Assembly: GCA_964443845.1 (NCBI GenBank)
Contig: CAYUFA010000007.1
Coordinates: 1 to 64,000 of the forward strand
DNA: 64,000 nucleotides
Origin: UBA9214 sp964443845
GTDB lineage: Bacteria > Pseudomonadota > Gammaproteobacteria > UBA9214
Reading direction: 5' to 3'
Below are positions 54,476 to 62,865 of the stretch, in pieces. The stretch's first letter is position 1; each line of letters begins with the position of its first letter. The notes below the pieces were generated by a model that made no database searches, was not told the DNA's origin, and saw nothing but the letters and a program-made list of their open reading frames with translations. Made by a program: the position numbers and the translations under genes.

Positions 54476-55240
54476 ATGAATCAGGAAGTTACCGCCAGTG
54501 CGCGTGCGCGGGGTCTGCACGCATGGTATCAACGGCCGCTGGGCAGGGCGCTCGCCCGTGCCGAGCAGCAGGCACTGGCCGGCCAGTTGCCCAACCTGTT
54601 CGGCTACCACCTCGTCGTCATCGACCCGCCGTGGGAGGAATGCAAGCTCGATGACAGCCGCATCACCCACCAGGTCATCCAGCGCGCGGCGTTAACCATT
54701 GCACCACAGGCCAGCCTGGCGGCCAATCCGCAGCACTGGCCGATCCAGACCGATTCCGTGGATGCCATTATCCTGCCGCACACCCTCGAACTGACCGCCA
54801 ACCCGCACCAGGTACTGCGCGAGGCGGATCGTTGCCTGATTCCGGATGGGCACCTGGTGATCCTCGGCTTCAATCCGTTCAGCCTGTGGGGCGCCCGGCA
54901 AGTGCTGACCCGGCGCACCGATCGCCCGCCCTGGAGCAGCCGTTTCCGCAGTCAGCACCGGGTCATGGACTGGCTCGGTCTGCTCGGTTTCGAAACCCTG
55001 CACAGCCAGTACCTGTTCCAGCGTCCGCCGCTGCAGAGCGAGCGCATCCTGCGCAAGCTGCAGTTTCTGGAACCGGCGCACGGCACCGGCCGGATGCTGC
55101 TGTCCGCCGGGTACATCCTGCTGGCGCGCAAACGCAGTATTCTGGTGACCCCGTTGCGCGAGGCGCAGCGCACCCGCAAGCGGCTGTTCCCGGTCGGAAT
55201 GCCGACCTCCACGCAAGGCAATGTCCGCAGGGTCCGCTGA
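54476..55240 (+). CDS. SAM-dependent methyltransferase-like protein (YafS-type)
   Basis: 254-residue protein with a methyltransferase-fold core: a degenerate SAM region in LFGYHLVVIDPPWEE and the acidic/proline post-motif region SVDAIILPHTLELTANPHQV, then VLREADRCLIPDGHLVILGF, typical of type 11 methyltransferases. No GxGxG glycine loop is evident, so activity is uncertain. The mltD/yafS/rnhA/dnaQ neighbourhood is the same as in E. coli (which also has gloB). Overlaps rnhA by 20 bases. Confidence 0.82.
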   Translation: MNQEVTASARARGLHAWYQRPLGRALARAEQQALAGQLPNLFGYHLVVIDPPWEECKLDDSRITHQVIQRAALTIAPQASLAANPQHWPIQTDSVDAIILPHTLELTANPHQVLREADRCLIPDGHLVILGFNPFSLWGARQVLTRRTDRPPWSSRFRSQHRVMDWLGLLGFETLHSQYLFQRPPLQSERILRKLQFLEPAHGTGRMLLSAGYILLARKRSILVTPLREAQRTRKRLFPVGMPTSTQGNVRRVR

Positions 55241-55679
55241 AACCGAAATCTTTACCGATGGCGCCTGCCGGGGAAATCCCGGACCGGGTGGCTGGGGCGT
55301 ATTGTTGCGTCACAATGGGCATGAGAAGACGCTCTACGGCGCCGAACCGCTGACCACCAACAACCGGATGGAGCTGATGGCCGCGATCCGTGCGCTGGAG
55401 AGCCTGAAGCGTCCCTGCCGGATACGGCTGGTGACCGATTCGCAGTACGTCCAGAAAGGTATCAGCGAATGGCTGCCGGGCTGGAAGCGGCGCGGGTGGA
55501 AGACCGCGGACCGCAAGCCGGTCAAGAATGTCGATCTCTGGCAGCGTCTCGACAGCGCCACGCGGGGGCATGACATCCGCTGGCAGTGGATACGCGGTCA
55601 CAGCGGGCATCCGGAAAACGAGCAGGCCGACGCGCTGGCCAATCGCGCCATCGATGAACTGTTACAACAGCAGGGGTAG
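55221..55679 (+). CDS. rnhA: ribonuclease HI
   Basis: 152-residue nuclease removing RNA from RNA-DNA hybrids. The four acidic active-site positions are in EIFTDGACRGNPGPGGWG, RMELMAAIRAL, VTDSQYVQKGI and HPENEQADALAN. The basic protrusion WKRRGWKTADRKPVKN is present. Its ATG lies inside the methyltransferase 3' end and dnaQ follows after 3 bases, so expression is linked to the proofreading subunit. Confidence 0.97.
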   Translation: MSAGSAETEIFTDGACRGNPGPGGWGVLLRHNGHEKTLYGAEPLTTNNRMELMAAIRALESLKRPCRIRLVTDSQYVQKGISEWLPGWKRRGWKTADRKPVKNVDLWQRLDSATRGHDIRWQWIRGHSGHPENEQADALANRAIDELLQQQG

Positions 55680-55682
55680 TCA

Positions 55683-56393
55683 ATGCGCCAGGTAGTGCTG
55701 GATACCGAAACCACCGGTCTGGAACCGGCGGAGGGCCATCGCATCATCGAGATCGGCTGTGTCGAGATCGAGGACCGGCGGGTCACCGGAAGGACCTACC
55801 ACCAGTATATCCAGCCCGACCGGGAGATCGATGCCGGGGCCATCGAGGTGCACGGGATCACCAACGAATCGCTGAGTGACAAGCCGCGTTTTCCCGACAT
55901 CGTCACGGAGTTCATCGAGTTTGTGCGGGACGCAGAACTGGTCATTCACAACGCGGCGTTTGACGTCGGCTTCATCAACCACGAATTCGGTCTGCTGGAT
56001 CCCTCGCCCGGAACGCTGGACCGGTACTGCAGCGTGCTGGACACGCTGGCGCTGGCGCGGCGCATGCACCCGGGGCAGCGCAACAGCCTCGATGCCCTGT
56101 GCCGGCGCTATGCCATCGACAACTCGCAGCGGGAATTGCACGGCGCCTTGCTGGATGCCGAGATCCTGGCCGACGTGTACCTGGCCATGACCGGTGGCCA
56201 GGTCAGCCTGTCCCTGGATACTGCCGGCGGCAGCATGCAGCGCGAGGAGGAGCGGGTCATCCGGCGCCTGCCCGCCGACCGGCCGGCGCTGAAGGTCGTG
56301 CGGGCTACCGCCGACGAGGCAGCGGCCCACGAGGCCTACCTCGACATGATCGCCGCCAAGGCCGACGGCGGCGTACTCTGGCGGCGGCTGTAG
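55683..56393 (+). CDS. dnaQ: DNA polymerase III subunit epsilon
   Basis: 236-residue 3'-5' proofreading exonuclease of the replicase; partner of DnaE (also in this window). Exo I VLDTETTGLEP, Exo II VIHNAAFDVGFINHEFG and Exo III HGALLDAEILADVYLAM with its His-Asp pair are intact. A short C-terminal tail (about 190-236) would bind the polymerase. Starts 3 bases after rnhA. Convergent with nhaD across just 30 bases. Confidence 0.96.
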   Translation: MRQVVLDTETTGLEPAEGHRIIEIGCVEIEDRRVTGRTYHQYIQPDREIDAGAIEVHGITNESLSDKPRFPDIVTEFIEFVRDAELVIHNAAFDVGFINHEFGLLDPSPGTLDRYCSVLDTLALARRMHPGQRNSLDALCRRYAIDNSQRELHGALLDAEILADVYLAMTGGQVSLSLDTAGGSMQREEERVIRRLPADRPALKVVRATADEAAAHEAYLDMIAAKADGGVLWRRL

Positions 56394-56423
56394 CCGGCTG
56401 GCCCGGCTGACGTCACCGGCAGG

Positions 56424-57857
56424 TCAGGCCGGACCGAACGTGCCGGCATTGATCCACATGTGGGCGAGGATGCTGGCCGCATAGCCCGCCAGGATTGCCG
56501 GTGTCCACTTGAGGTGGCCGAAAAAGGTGTACTTCCCGCGCGCCTGGCCCATCAATGCGACACCGGCGGCGGAACCGATGGAAAACAGGCTGCCGCCGAC
56601 GCCGGCGGTCAGCGTGACCAGCAGCCATTGTCCCAGTGCCATGTCCGGGTGCATGTTCAGGACGGCGAACATCACCGGGATATTGTCCACGATCGCGGAC
56701 AGGAACCCGATCGCGGTATTCGCCACCGTGGCGCCCATACCGGTGTAGAGGACATTGGATGCCAGCGCCAGGTAACCGATCAGGCCCAGTGCGCCCACGC
56801 ACAGGACGACCCCGTAGAAGAACAGCAGCGTATCCCACTCGGCCCGCGCCAGCCGCTGGAAGAAATCGAAACCGCTTTTGGCCGCGCCACCCATGGCAAC
56901 CTGCCCGGTATCCGCTTCGCCGGGGTAGCCGTTGGGATGGTCGGGTGTCTGCTTCAGGTAGTAACTCAGCAGCTGCAGGTAGGCCAGGCCGGTCATCATC
57001 CCGAGAAAAGGCGGGAGATGCAGGAAATTGTGGAAGCTGACGGCGGTGAAGATGGTGCAGGCAAACAGGAAAATGACGCGCTTTGCGCCGCGCCGCAAGC
57101 TGACCTGCTCGGTGACCGGAGCGGGTTTCCCCGACGGCACGGCGAAATGCATGATCGCCGCGGGCACCACGAAATTGACCAGTGAAGGTACGAACAGCAG
57201 GAAAAAGGTATTGAAGTGTACCCGGCCGCTTTGCCAGACCATCAGCGTGGTGATGTCGCCGAACGGCGAGAACGCACCGCCCGCGTTGGCCGCCACCACG
57301 ATGTTGATGCAGCCAAGACCGACAAAACGCTCGTTGTCCTTGCCCACGGCCAGCAGGACGGCACACATCACCAGTGCGGTCGTCAGGTTGTCCAGTACCG
57401 GCGAGAGGAAGAAGGCGATAAACCCGGTAATCCAGAACAGTTGCCGGTAACCGAATCCCCTGCGTACCAGCCAGGCACGCAGGGCCTCGAACACCTGGCG
57501 CTCGTCCATCGTGTTGACATAGGTCATGGCCGAGAGCAGGAACAGGAACAGTTCGGCGAACTCCAGGGTATTGTGGCGCAGTGCGCTTTCCACGATGCTG
57601 TGATCCGCCTGTCCCCGGTATGCCAGCGCGATCATTCCCCAGATCACGCCGGCGGCAAGAATCACCGGTTTGGACTTGCGCAGGTCCGTGAATTCCTCGG
57701 CCATCACCACCAGGTAGGCGAAGCAGAAAATTCCCAGGGCCACCATGCCGGTGGTCGTTCCGGTCAGGTCCAGGGTGCCTGATCCCGGCAGGTTGCCGGA
57801 AGCCAGGGCAGGGGAACAGCCAAGCAGGAGCGGGGCGAGTATCCGGAGCGGTTGCAT
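56424..57857 (-). CDS. nhaD: NhaD-type Na+/H+ antiporter
   Basis: 477-residue ion-transporter-superfamily protein with about 12 hydrophobic segments after a probable cleaved leader (LLLGCSPALASG). The conserved LSPVLDNLTTALVMCAVLL and ANAGGAFSPFGDITTLMVWQ in the first half and FLSAIVDNIPVMFAVLNM in the second mark the NhaD/ArsB-type pore. The Met at 57857 is preferred over the far-upstream open frame; an in-frame GTG three codons earlier (57866) is an alternative. It would export Na+ and help pH homeostasis in a saline or alkaline habitat. Confidence 0.9.
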   Translation of the reverse strand: MQPLRILAPLLLGCSPALASGNLPGSGTLDLTGTTTGMVALGIFCFAYLVVMAEEFTDLRKSKPVILAAGVIWGMIALAYRGQADHSIVESALRHNTLEFAELFLFLLSAMTYVNTMDERQVFEALRAWLVRRGFGYRQLFWITGFIAFFLSPVLDNLTTALVMCAVLLAVGKDNERFVGLGCINIVVAANAGGAFSPFGDITTLMVWQSGRVHFNTFFLLFVPSLVNFVVPAAIMHFAVPSGKPAPVTEQVSLRRGAKRVIFLFACTIFTAVSFHNFLHLPPFLGMMTGLAYLQLLSYYLKQTPDHPNGYPGEADTGQVAMGGAAKSGFDFFQRLARAEWDTLLFFYGVVLCVGALGLIGYLALASNVLYTGMGATVANTAIGFLSAIVDNIPVMFAVLNMHPDMALGQWLLVTLTAGVGGSLFSIGSAAGVALMGQARGKYTFFGHLKWTPAILAGYAASILAHMWINAGTFGPA

Positions 57858-58023
57858 GCTTCGCACTGTCAGTCCCTTTATCGGTGGGTGCGCAGGGGAG
57901 GCATGGTAACACAGTGAATCTGTGTGAGTATTACCGCTGACAGGGCGCCGGGGCAGGCCGTTGCCCGGTAACGCGCTGCGCGTCATTTGCCTGCGGGGTG
58001 GATTCGACGCAGTAGCGCCGTCA

Positions 58024-58111
58024 GCCGCCGATCCCGCCGGCAGCGCAGGCGCAGGACGCTGTCCGCGCGGCGGGTACGGGCACGGCGGACCGGAACGATT
58101 GCTACAACTGT
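58024..58111. repeat. imperfect repeat, left copy flanking the cbb cluster
   Basis: Shares ordered blocks with 63832-63922: GCyGCyGATCCCG, GGACGCTG, GCGGGTACGGGC, and CGGAACGrTTGCTACA followed by TGT. The blocks are separated by small indels. The right end covers the last codons and stop of the aldolase gene, and the rest is the only content I see in the 244 bases between that gene and nhaD. Confidence 0.65.
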
Positions 58112-59328
58112 GCCCGGCGACCGAGATCCGGTACGGGGTCGTGCGCGGTATAGTCGACCTCGGCAAAATCGATGCTGATCCGGTCACCGGCGATGGGGCG
58201 GAACAACCGGTTGGCGAATACCAGATGCTCGGGGTGCTCGCGATAGCTCGCGATGACGTCTTTATGGGCAAACTCCACGATCCAGCAGTACCGGAATCTG
58301 GGTTGTTCCGACACCGCCCAGCCGGTAACTACCCGGCGCACGCCCGGGATGGCCGCCAGCGTCTCGGCGCCGCGTGCCATCATGGCGTCGACCCGGGACT
58401 CCGCACCAGACTCGACGTTGTAGATGATGACATGCTGTACCGGTTGCCAGGCCCGGCACTGCATGAGCACCTCTGCGGCGCGCCCGGCAGAACCCCACAT
58501 GTGCATGCAGCGCTCGACCTCGGCGCGGATCCGTGCGCGGATGTTTTGCACCAGCCCGGTGTAGCCGCAGCGCGCGTCGGCGCGCGCATTCTCGCGGATG
58601 CACTGTCCGGCGGCATCGGCGAGCGCCGTGTAGTAGTTGATCTTGGCCACGCCTGCGCTAATCAGCCGGCGATACTGGTCTTCGCTCAGGCCGGTGCCGC
58701 CGTGGAGGGCGAGGGGCAGGCGCACGGCCGAGTTGATACGCTTGAGACGCTCGAAGTCCAGCCTGGGCCGTCCACGCATGCGCCCGTGCACGGTCCCGAT
58801 GGAGACCGCCAGGCAATCCACGCCGGTTCGCTCCGCATACGCCCTGGCTTCCGCGACCGACGTGTACACGGTTGCGCCGGGATGCCTTTCCGCGTCCTCT
58901 CCCTCGCAGCCCGCCACGTACCCCAGTTCCCCCTCCACGGTAATCCCGCAGCGGTGTGCGGTCTCGACGACCTGCCGGGTCCGGGCCACGTTGACGGAAA
59001 ACGCCTCGTTCGAGGTGTCGACCATGACGCCGTTGCAACCGAGGTTGATGGCACGCACCGCGGATTCGAGCGTTGCGCCATGATCCAGGTGAATGGCAAC
59101 CGGTACCCGGGCACGGCGTGCCGCCTGCTCGGTCGCCGCCAGCGCCAGCTCGAAGTCGTAATGTTCGAAGTGCGACTCGGCCAGGCTGAGGATGACCGGA
59201 GAACGGCACTGTTCCGCGGCCTCCAGGATCGCTTCCAGGAAGTCCAGGCTGACCAGGTCAAAGCCACCGACCGCGTACTTGTTGCGATAGGCATGGTTCA
59301 GCATGTCACTCATATCAACCAGAGGCAT
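58102..59328 (-). CDS. cbbA: class II ketose-bisphosphate aldolase with C-terminal Dabb domain
   Basis: 408 residues, about 120 longer than compact class II aldolases (GatY/KbaY type). Barrel at 1-285: catalytic Asp82 and zinc ligand His83 in VAIHLDHGATLE, Glu in VEGELGYVAG, His181 in IGTVHG, His209 in LALHGGTGLS. The phosphate-site segment reads KINYYTAL rather than the usual NIDTD-like form. Residues 297-391 (VQHVIIYNVESGAE to ISIDFAEVD, with REHPEHLVFANRLFRP) look like a Dabb/stress-responsive A/B barrel. Last gene of the leftward RuBisCO operon, so fructose- or sedoheptulose-bisphosphate cleavage/condensation in the Calvin cycle is the best inference. The role of the added domain is unknown. 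Confidence 0.85.
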   Translation of the reverse strand: MPLVDMSDMLNHAYRNKYAVGGFDLVSLDFLEAILEAAEQCRSPVILSLAESHFEHYDFELALAATEQAARRARVPVAIHLDHGATLESAVRAINLGCNGVMVDTSNEAFSVNVARTRQVVETAHRCGITVEGELGYVAGCEGEDAERHPGATVYTSVAEARAYAERTGVDCLAVSIGTVHGRMRGRPRLDFERLKRINSAVRLPLALHGGTGLSEDQYRRLISAGVAKINYYTALADAAGQCIRENARADARCGYTGLVQNIRARIRAEVERCMHMWGSAGRAAEVLMQCRAWQPVQHVIIYNVESGAESRVDAMMARGAETLAAIPGVRRVVTGWAVSEQPRFRYCWIVEFAHKDVIASYREHPEHLVFANRLFRPIAGDRISIDFAEVDYTAHDPVPDLGRRAQL

Positions 59329-59396
59329 GGATAGTTCCCCCGTATCTGCAGCTGCATGGAATGTCGTTGACCGTTCCCGGACGGTATTGCGGGTTA

Positions 59397-59729
59397 TCAG
59401 AAATCATCCCCTTCCTCATCGCCGCTGTCCGAAGGGTCGAGATCCGCGTCGTGCTGCACGATCGCCCGGCCCAGGTCGGTGAGCGAGTCGTGCAATGCGG
59501 CCAGTGCCGCGTCCTGCGCTTGTGCAAACCGCAATCCCAGGTCACCCTGCAACGCGGCCAGCCGGTCCAGCAACTGGCCTTGCGGGTCGATCGGTCCGGT
59601 CGCCCAGCCGACCATGTCGGCAAAGGCATACACCTCGCGTGCCAGGGCCTCGTAACGCACGCTGTCTGCACCGGTCTGCGCGACCGTGTTGATCGCGCGC
59701 AGGAGTTCGGGCAGGCGCATCACGGACAT
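59397..59729 (-). CDS. small acidic hypothetical protein of the RuBisCO operon
   Basis: 110 residues; begins MSVMRLPELLRAINTVAQTG. Helical core with LREVYAF-like LAREVYAFADMVGWATG and amphipathic stretches up to about residue 92, then a strongly acidic tail (DADLDPSDSGDEEGDDF). No family recognised. It begins 16 bases after cbbX ends and precedes the aldolase gene by 68 bases, so it is probably cotranscribed with RuBisCO. A chaperone, adaptor or regulator of the complex is conceivable but unsupported by any motif. The frame extends upstream into cbbX; the ATG at 59727-59729 is the natural start. Confidence 0.7.
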   Translation of the reverse strand: MSVMRLPELLRAINTVAQTGADSVRYEALAREVYAFADMVGWATGPIDPQGQLLDRLAALQGDLGLRFAQAQDAALAALHDSLTDLGRAIVQHDADLDPSDSGDEEGDDF

Positions 59730-59745
59730 AGCGTCGCCGCGTCGG

Positions 59746-60669
59746 CTACTGCGGGTCCCGATCGAGCTTGCCGTCCTGGAAAACGCGGCTTGCGAGCACA
59801 TCCTCTGCCTCGATGGTCATCAGGTCTTCCCGGGTCATGGGTCCGGAACGCCGTCCGAACAGCCGGTTCGCCTGGCGCAGGCGCGCCCGGTCCAGCGCGT
59901 TGCGCACCGAGCGGGCGTTGGCAAAATGGTCGAGCTTCATGCGCAGCTCCAGATAGCGGGTGAAGGCCTCCTCGGCCGCCGCGCTGAACTGGTAATTCTG
60001 GCCGGCCAGCATGAGCTTCGCGATCGACAGCAACTCCCCGGGCTGATAGTCCGGGAAGTCGATGTGGTGGGCGATGCGTGAACGCATGCCCGGGTTGGAC
60101 TGGAAGAACCGGTCCATCTTGTCCTTGTATCCCGCGAGGATGACCACCAGGTCGTCCCGGTTGTTCTCCATGACCTGCAGCAGGATCTCGATCGATTCCG
60201 CACCGTAGTCCCGCTCGTTCTCCGGCTTGTACAGGTAGTACGCCTCGTCGATGAACAGCACGCCCCCCATGGCCTTCTTGATGACTTCCTTGGTCTTGGG
60301 CGCGGTGTGCCCGATGTACTGTCCGACGAGGTCATCGCGCGTGACCGTCACCAGGTGCCCCTCGCGCACGTAGCCGAGCCGTTTCAGGATCTCGCCCATG
60401 CGCATGGCAACCGTGGTCTTGCCGGTGCCGGGATTGCCGGTGAAGCACATGTGCAGCGTCGGTGTCTCCGAGGTGAGTTCGAACTGCCTGCGCAGCCGGT
60501 CGACCAGCAGCAGGGCGGCGATTTCGCGAATGCGGGTCTTGACCGGAACGAGCCCGACCAGTTCGCGGTCCAGCTTGTCGAGTACTTCCTGGATATTGGA
60601 TGTGCGGAACTCGGCCTCGAGATCCACCTGGTCGCCGGCCATGCCGGCCAACGGTTCTGCCTCGTTCAT
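59746..60669 (-). CDS. cbbX: red-type RuBisCO activase CbbX (AAA+)
   Basis: 307-residue AAA+ protein that remodels inhibited red-type RuBisCO by pulling on the large-subunit C-terminus. Walker A FTGNPGTGKTTVAMRMG near residue 85, pore loop DDLVGQYIGHTAPKTKEV, Walker B GGVLFIDEAYYLY, and sensor/arginine segments (ILAGYKDKMDRFFQSNPGMRS). MNEAEPLAG at 60669 is chosen; the frame extends upstream without family similarity. Its position right behind cbbS agrees with the form IC assignment of the enzyme. Confidence 0.95.
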   Translation of the reverse strand: MNEAEPLAGMAGDQVDLEAEFRTSNIQEVLDKLDRELVGLVPVKTRIREIAALLLVDRLRRQFELTSETPTLHMCFTGNPGTGKTTVAMRMGEILKRLGYVREGHLVTVTRDDLVGQYIGHTAPKTKEVIKKAMGGVLFIDEAYYLYKPENERDYGAESIEILLQVMENNRDDLVVILAGYKDKMDRFFQSNPGMRSRIAHHIDFPDYQPGELLSIAKLMLAGQNYQFSAAAEEAFTRYLELRMKLDHFANARSVRNALDRARLRQANRLFGRRSGPMTREDLMTIEAEDVLASRVFQDGKLDRDPQ

Positions 60670-60742
60670 GATTTGCCTCTGCCGTTCATCGTGAAGGCGG
60701 GCGGCGCGTCGTACCGACCGTGCCGCCCGCAGGGGCAACGGT

Positions 60743-61177
60743 TCAGTAGCGTTCCATTTCCGGCCTGTCGGCTGCGTAGGCATGCAGGGTGTAGCGCATC
60801 ATGCGGCCTTCCGCTTCCTGCCGCACCAGCCCGAAGCCCGGCTCCTGCTGCGGACGATTGACGAGGTACGACATGGCCGGGCTCTCCGTGCCACGCGCCG
60901 AATTGAACGCAGTGACGCGAATGTAGTGATGCGGAAAGGTCTTGCGGCAGTTGTTGATCTCCATCAGGATGCCCGCGGGATCCCTGAGGTCGAACATCGG
61001 GTTGCCGAACATTTCCCAGTACGTGTTGCGCGGGTGCGGGTCGTCGGTGTACTCGACGCTGACGGCCCAGCCGTGGTCCAGCGCGTACCTGATCTGCCTG
61101 GTGATCTGCTCGTCGGTCAGGTCCGGCAGGAAGGAAAACTGTCCCTGGGTCAGACGATTGCCTGGATTGGTCATCAT
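60743..61177 (-). CDS. cbbS: RuBisCO small subunit, red-type
   Basis: 144-residue small subunit. N-terminal QGQFSFLPDLTDEQI, the GWAVSVEYTDDPHPRNTYWEM segment (read as DHGWAVSVEYTDD then HPRNTYWEMFG), and the C-terminal extension beyond YIRVTAFNSARG ending DRPEMERY. That extra C-terminal part (about 110-144) forms a beta hairpin in red-type enzymes and is lacking in green-type ones. 21 bases after cbbL. Confidence 0.96.
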   Translation of the reverse strand: MMTNPGNRLTQGQFSFLPDLTDEQITRQIRYALDHGWAVSVEYTDDPHPRNTYWEMFGNPMFDLRDPAGILMEINNCRKTFPHHYIRVTAFNSARGTESPAMSYLVNRPQQEPGFGLVRQEAEGRMMRYTLHAYAADRPEMERY

Positions 61178-61198
61178 GGTGTGCTCTCCTCTTTCGCG

Positions 61199-62674
61199 TC
61201 AGGCGCTGGCCGTGGCGGTGGGTACGAAGTCGGCGGTGTCGGTCGATTCGTAGTTGAAGGTAATGTCCTTCCAGGTATCGAGTGCGGCCTTCAGCGGCGC
61301 GCAGTCCCTGGCGGCTTGCTGCAGGATGTCCGGACCCTCGTTCCAGATGTCGCGGCCTTCGTTGCGTGCCAGCACCATCGCCTCCAGCGCGACACGGTTG
61401 GCGGTGGCGCCGGCCTGGATCCCCATGGGATGGCCGATGGTGCCGCCACCGAACTGCAGGATCACGTCCTCGCCCAGGTAGGTCAGCAACTGGTGCATCT
61501 GGCCGGCGTGAATGCCGCCGGACGCGACGGGCATGACGCGGTTCAGCGAGGCCCAGTCCTGGTCGAAGAACAGGCCGTTCTCCAGGCTCATCGGGGTACG
61601 GGTTTCCCGCAGCGTGTCGTAGAAACCCCTGATCATCAGCGGGTCGCCCTCGAGCTTGCCGACCACGGTACCGGCATGGATATGATCCACGCCCGCCATG
61701 CGCATCCATTTACAGATCACGCGGAAGTTCATGCCATGGTTCTTCTGGCGCGAGTAGGTGGAATTGCCGGCACGGTGCAGGTGCAGGATCATGTCATTCT
61801 GGCGCGCCCACTTCGCCATGGTCTGGATGGCGGTGTAGCCGATCACCAGGTCGATCATGACGATGACGGACCCGAGCGACCTGGCGAATTCGGCGCGTTC
61901 GATCATCTCGTCCATGGTCGCGGCCGTGACGTTCAGGTAATGGCCCTTGACTTCCCCGGTCGCCGCAGAGGCCTTGTTCACGGCCTCCATGCAGTACAGG
62001 AAGCGATCGCGCCAGTGCATGAACGGCTGCGAGTTGATGTTTTCATCGTCCTTGACGAAGTCCAGTCCGCCCTTGAGGGCCTCGTACACGACACGGCCGT
62101 AGTTACGGCCGGACAGGCCCAGCTTCGGCTTGGTGGTGGCGCCGAGCAGCGGACGGCCGAACTTGTCGAGGCGCTCGCGCTCCACGACGATGCCCGTGGC
62201 CGGACCCTGGAAGGTCTTCAGGTAGGCGACCGGGATGCGCATGTCCTCGAGGCGCAGTGCCTTGACGGCCTTGAAGCCGAACACGTTGCCGATGATGGAT
62301 GCCGTCAGGTTGGCGATCGAACCCGGCTCGAACAGATCGAGGTCGTAGGCGATGTAGGCGAAGTACTGCTGGTCGGTCTGCGTGCCCGGGCCGGTGTTCG
62401 GCACCGGGTCGACCCGGTAGGCCTTGGCGCGGTACAGTTCGCAGGCGGTCAGGCGGTCCGTCCACACCACGGTCCAGGTCGCGGTCGAGGATTCACCGGC
62501 CACGGCCGCGGCCGCTTCTTCGGGGTCGACGCCTGCCTGCGGGGTGATGCGGAACAGGGCGATCACATCGGTATCCCCGGGTTGGTAATCGGGTTCCCAG
62601 TAACCCATCTTCTTGTAAGGGATTACGCCGGACTTGTAGCGCTCTTTCCCTTCCTTGATCGTTTCAGACACCAT
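61199..62674 (-). CDS. cbbL: ribulose-bisphosphate carboxylase large subunit, form I red-type (IC-like)
   Basis: 491-residue catalytic subunit of CO2 fixation. Active-site motif TTKPKLGLSGRNYGR, carbamylated Lys in DFVKDDENINSQPF, the loop-6 and phosphate regions MPVASGGIHAGQM and LQFGGGTIGHPMG. The segment AVNKASAATGEVKGHYLNVT is typical of the red branch, as are the length and the neighbouring cbbX. The C-terminal tail (SFVPTATASA-like end) would be the CbbX handle. First gene of the leftward operon, controlled by the divergent cbbR. Confidence 0.97.
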   Translation of the reverse strand: MVSETIKEGKERYKSGVIPYKKMGYWEPDYQPGDTDVIALFRITPQAGVDPEEAAAAVAGESSTATWTVVWTDRLTACELYRAKAYRVDPVPNTGPGTQTDQQYFAYIAYDLDLFEPGSIANLTASIIGNVFGFKAVKALRLEDMRIPVAYLKTFQGPATGIVVERERLDKFGRPLLGATTKPKLGLSGRNYGRVVYEALKGGLDFVKDDENINSQPFMHWRDRFLYCMEAVNKASAATGEVKGHYLNVTAATMDEMIERAEFARSLGSVIVMIDLVIGYTAIQTMAKWARQNDMILHLHRAGNSTYSRQKNHGMNFRVICKWMRMAGVDHIHAGTVVGKLEGDPLMIRGFYDTLRETRTPMSLENGLFFDQDWASLNRVMPVASGGIHAGQMHQLLTYLGEDVILQFGGGTIGHPMGIQAGATANRVALEAMVLARNEGRDIWNEGPDILQQAARDCAPLKAALDTWKDITFNYESTDTADFVPTATASA

Positions 62675-62829
62675 TGCAGCCTCCAGAGCCGTTCAGAATT
62701 GAGTAGGTTGTGATGCGCACACCTCGTCCACTTGCACCAGCCTGCTCCGGCCTGGGGTGACCTTCCGTGCGCACCCGTATGCTGCCGAATCTAATGTATA
62801 AATAAAAATCAATATAAATGATAATAACG

Positions 62830-62845
62830 ATAGATTATTATCTAT
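62830..62845. promoter_or_regulatory. candidate CbbR operator in the cbbR-cbbL intergenic region
   Basis: ATAGAT (62830-62835) and ATCTAT (62840-62845) form a perfect inverted repeat with a 4-base TATT centre, 21 bases before the cbbR ATG. It lies in a strikingly AT-rich tract (about 62790-62850) of the 191-base divergent region. LysR-type regulators bind short interrupted dyads in such positions and usually autorepress; assignment to CbbR is inferred. Confidence 0.5.
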
Positions 62846-62865
62846 GATACAGCGCGGGGTCGGGA

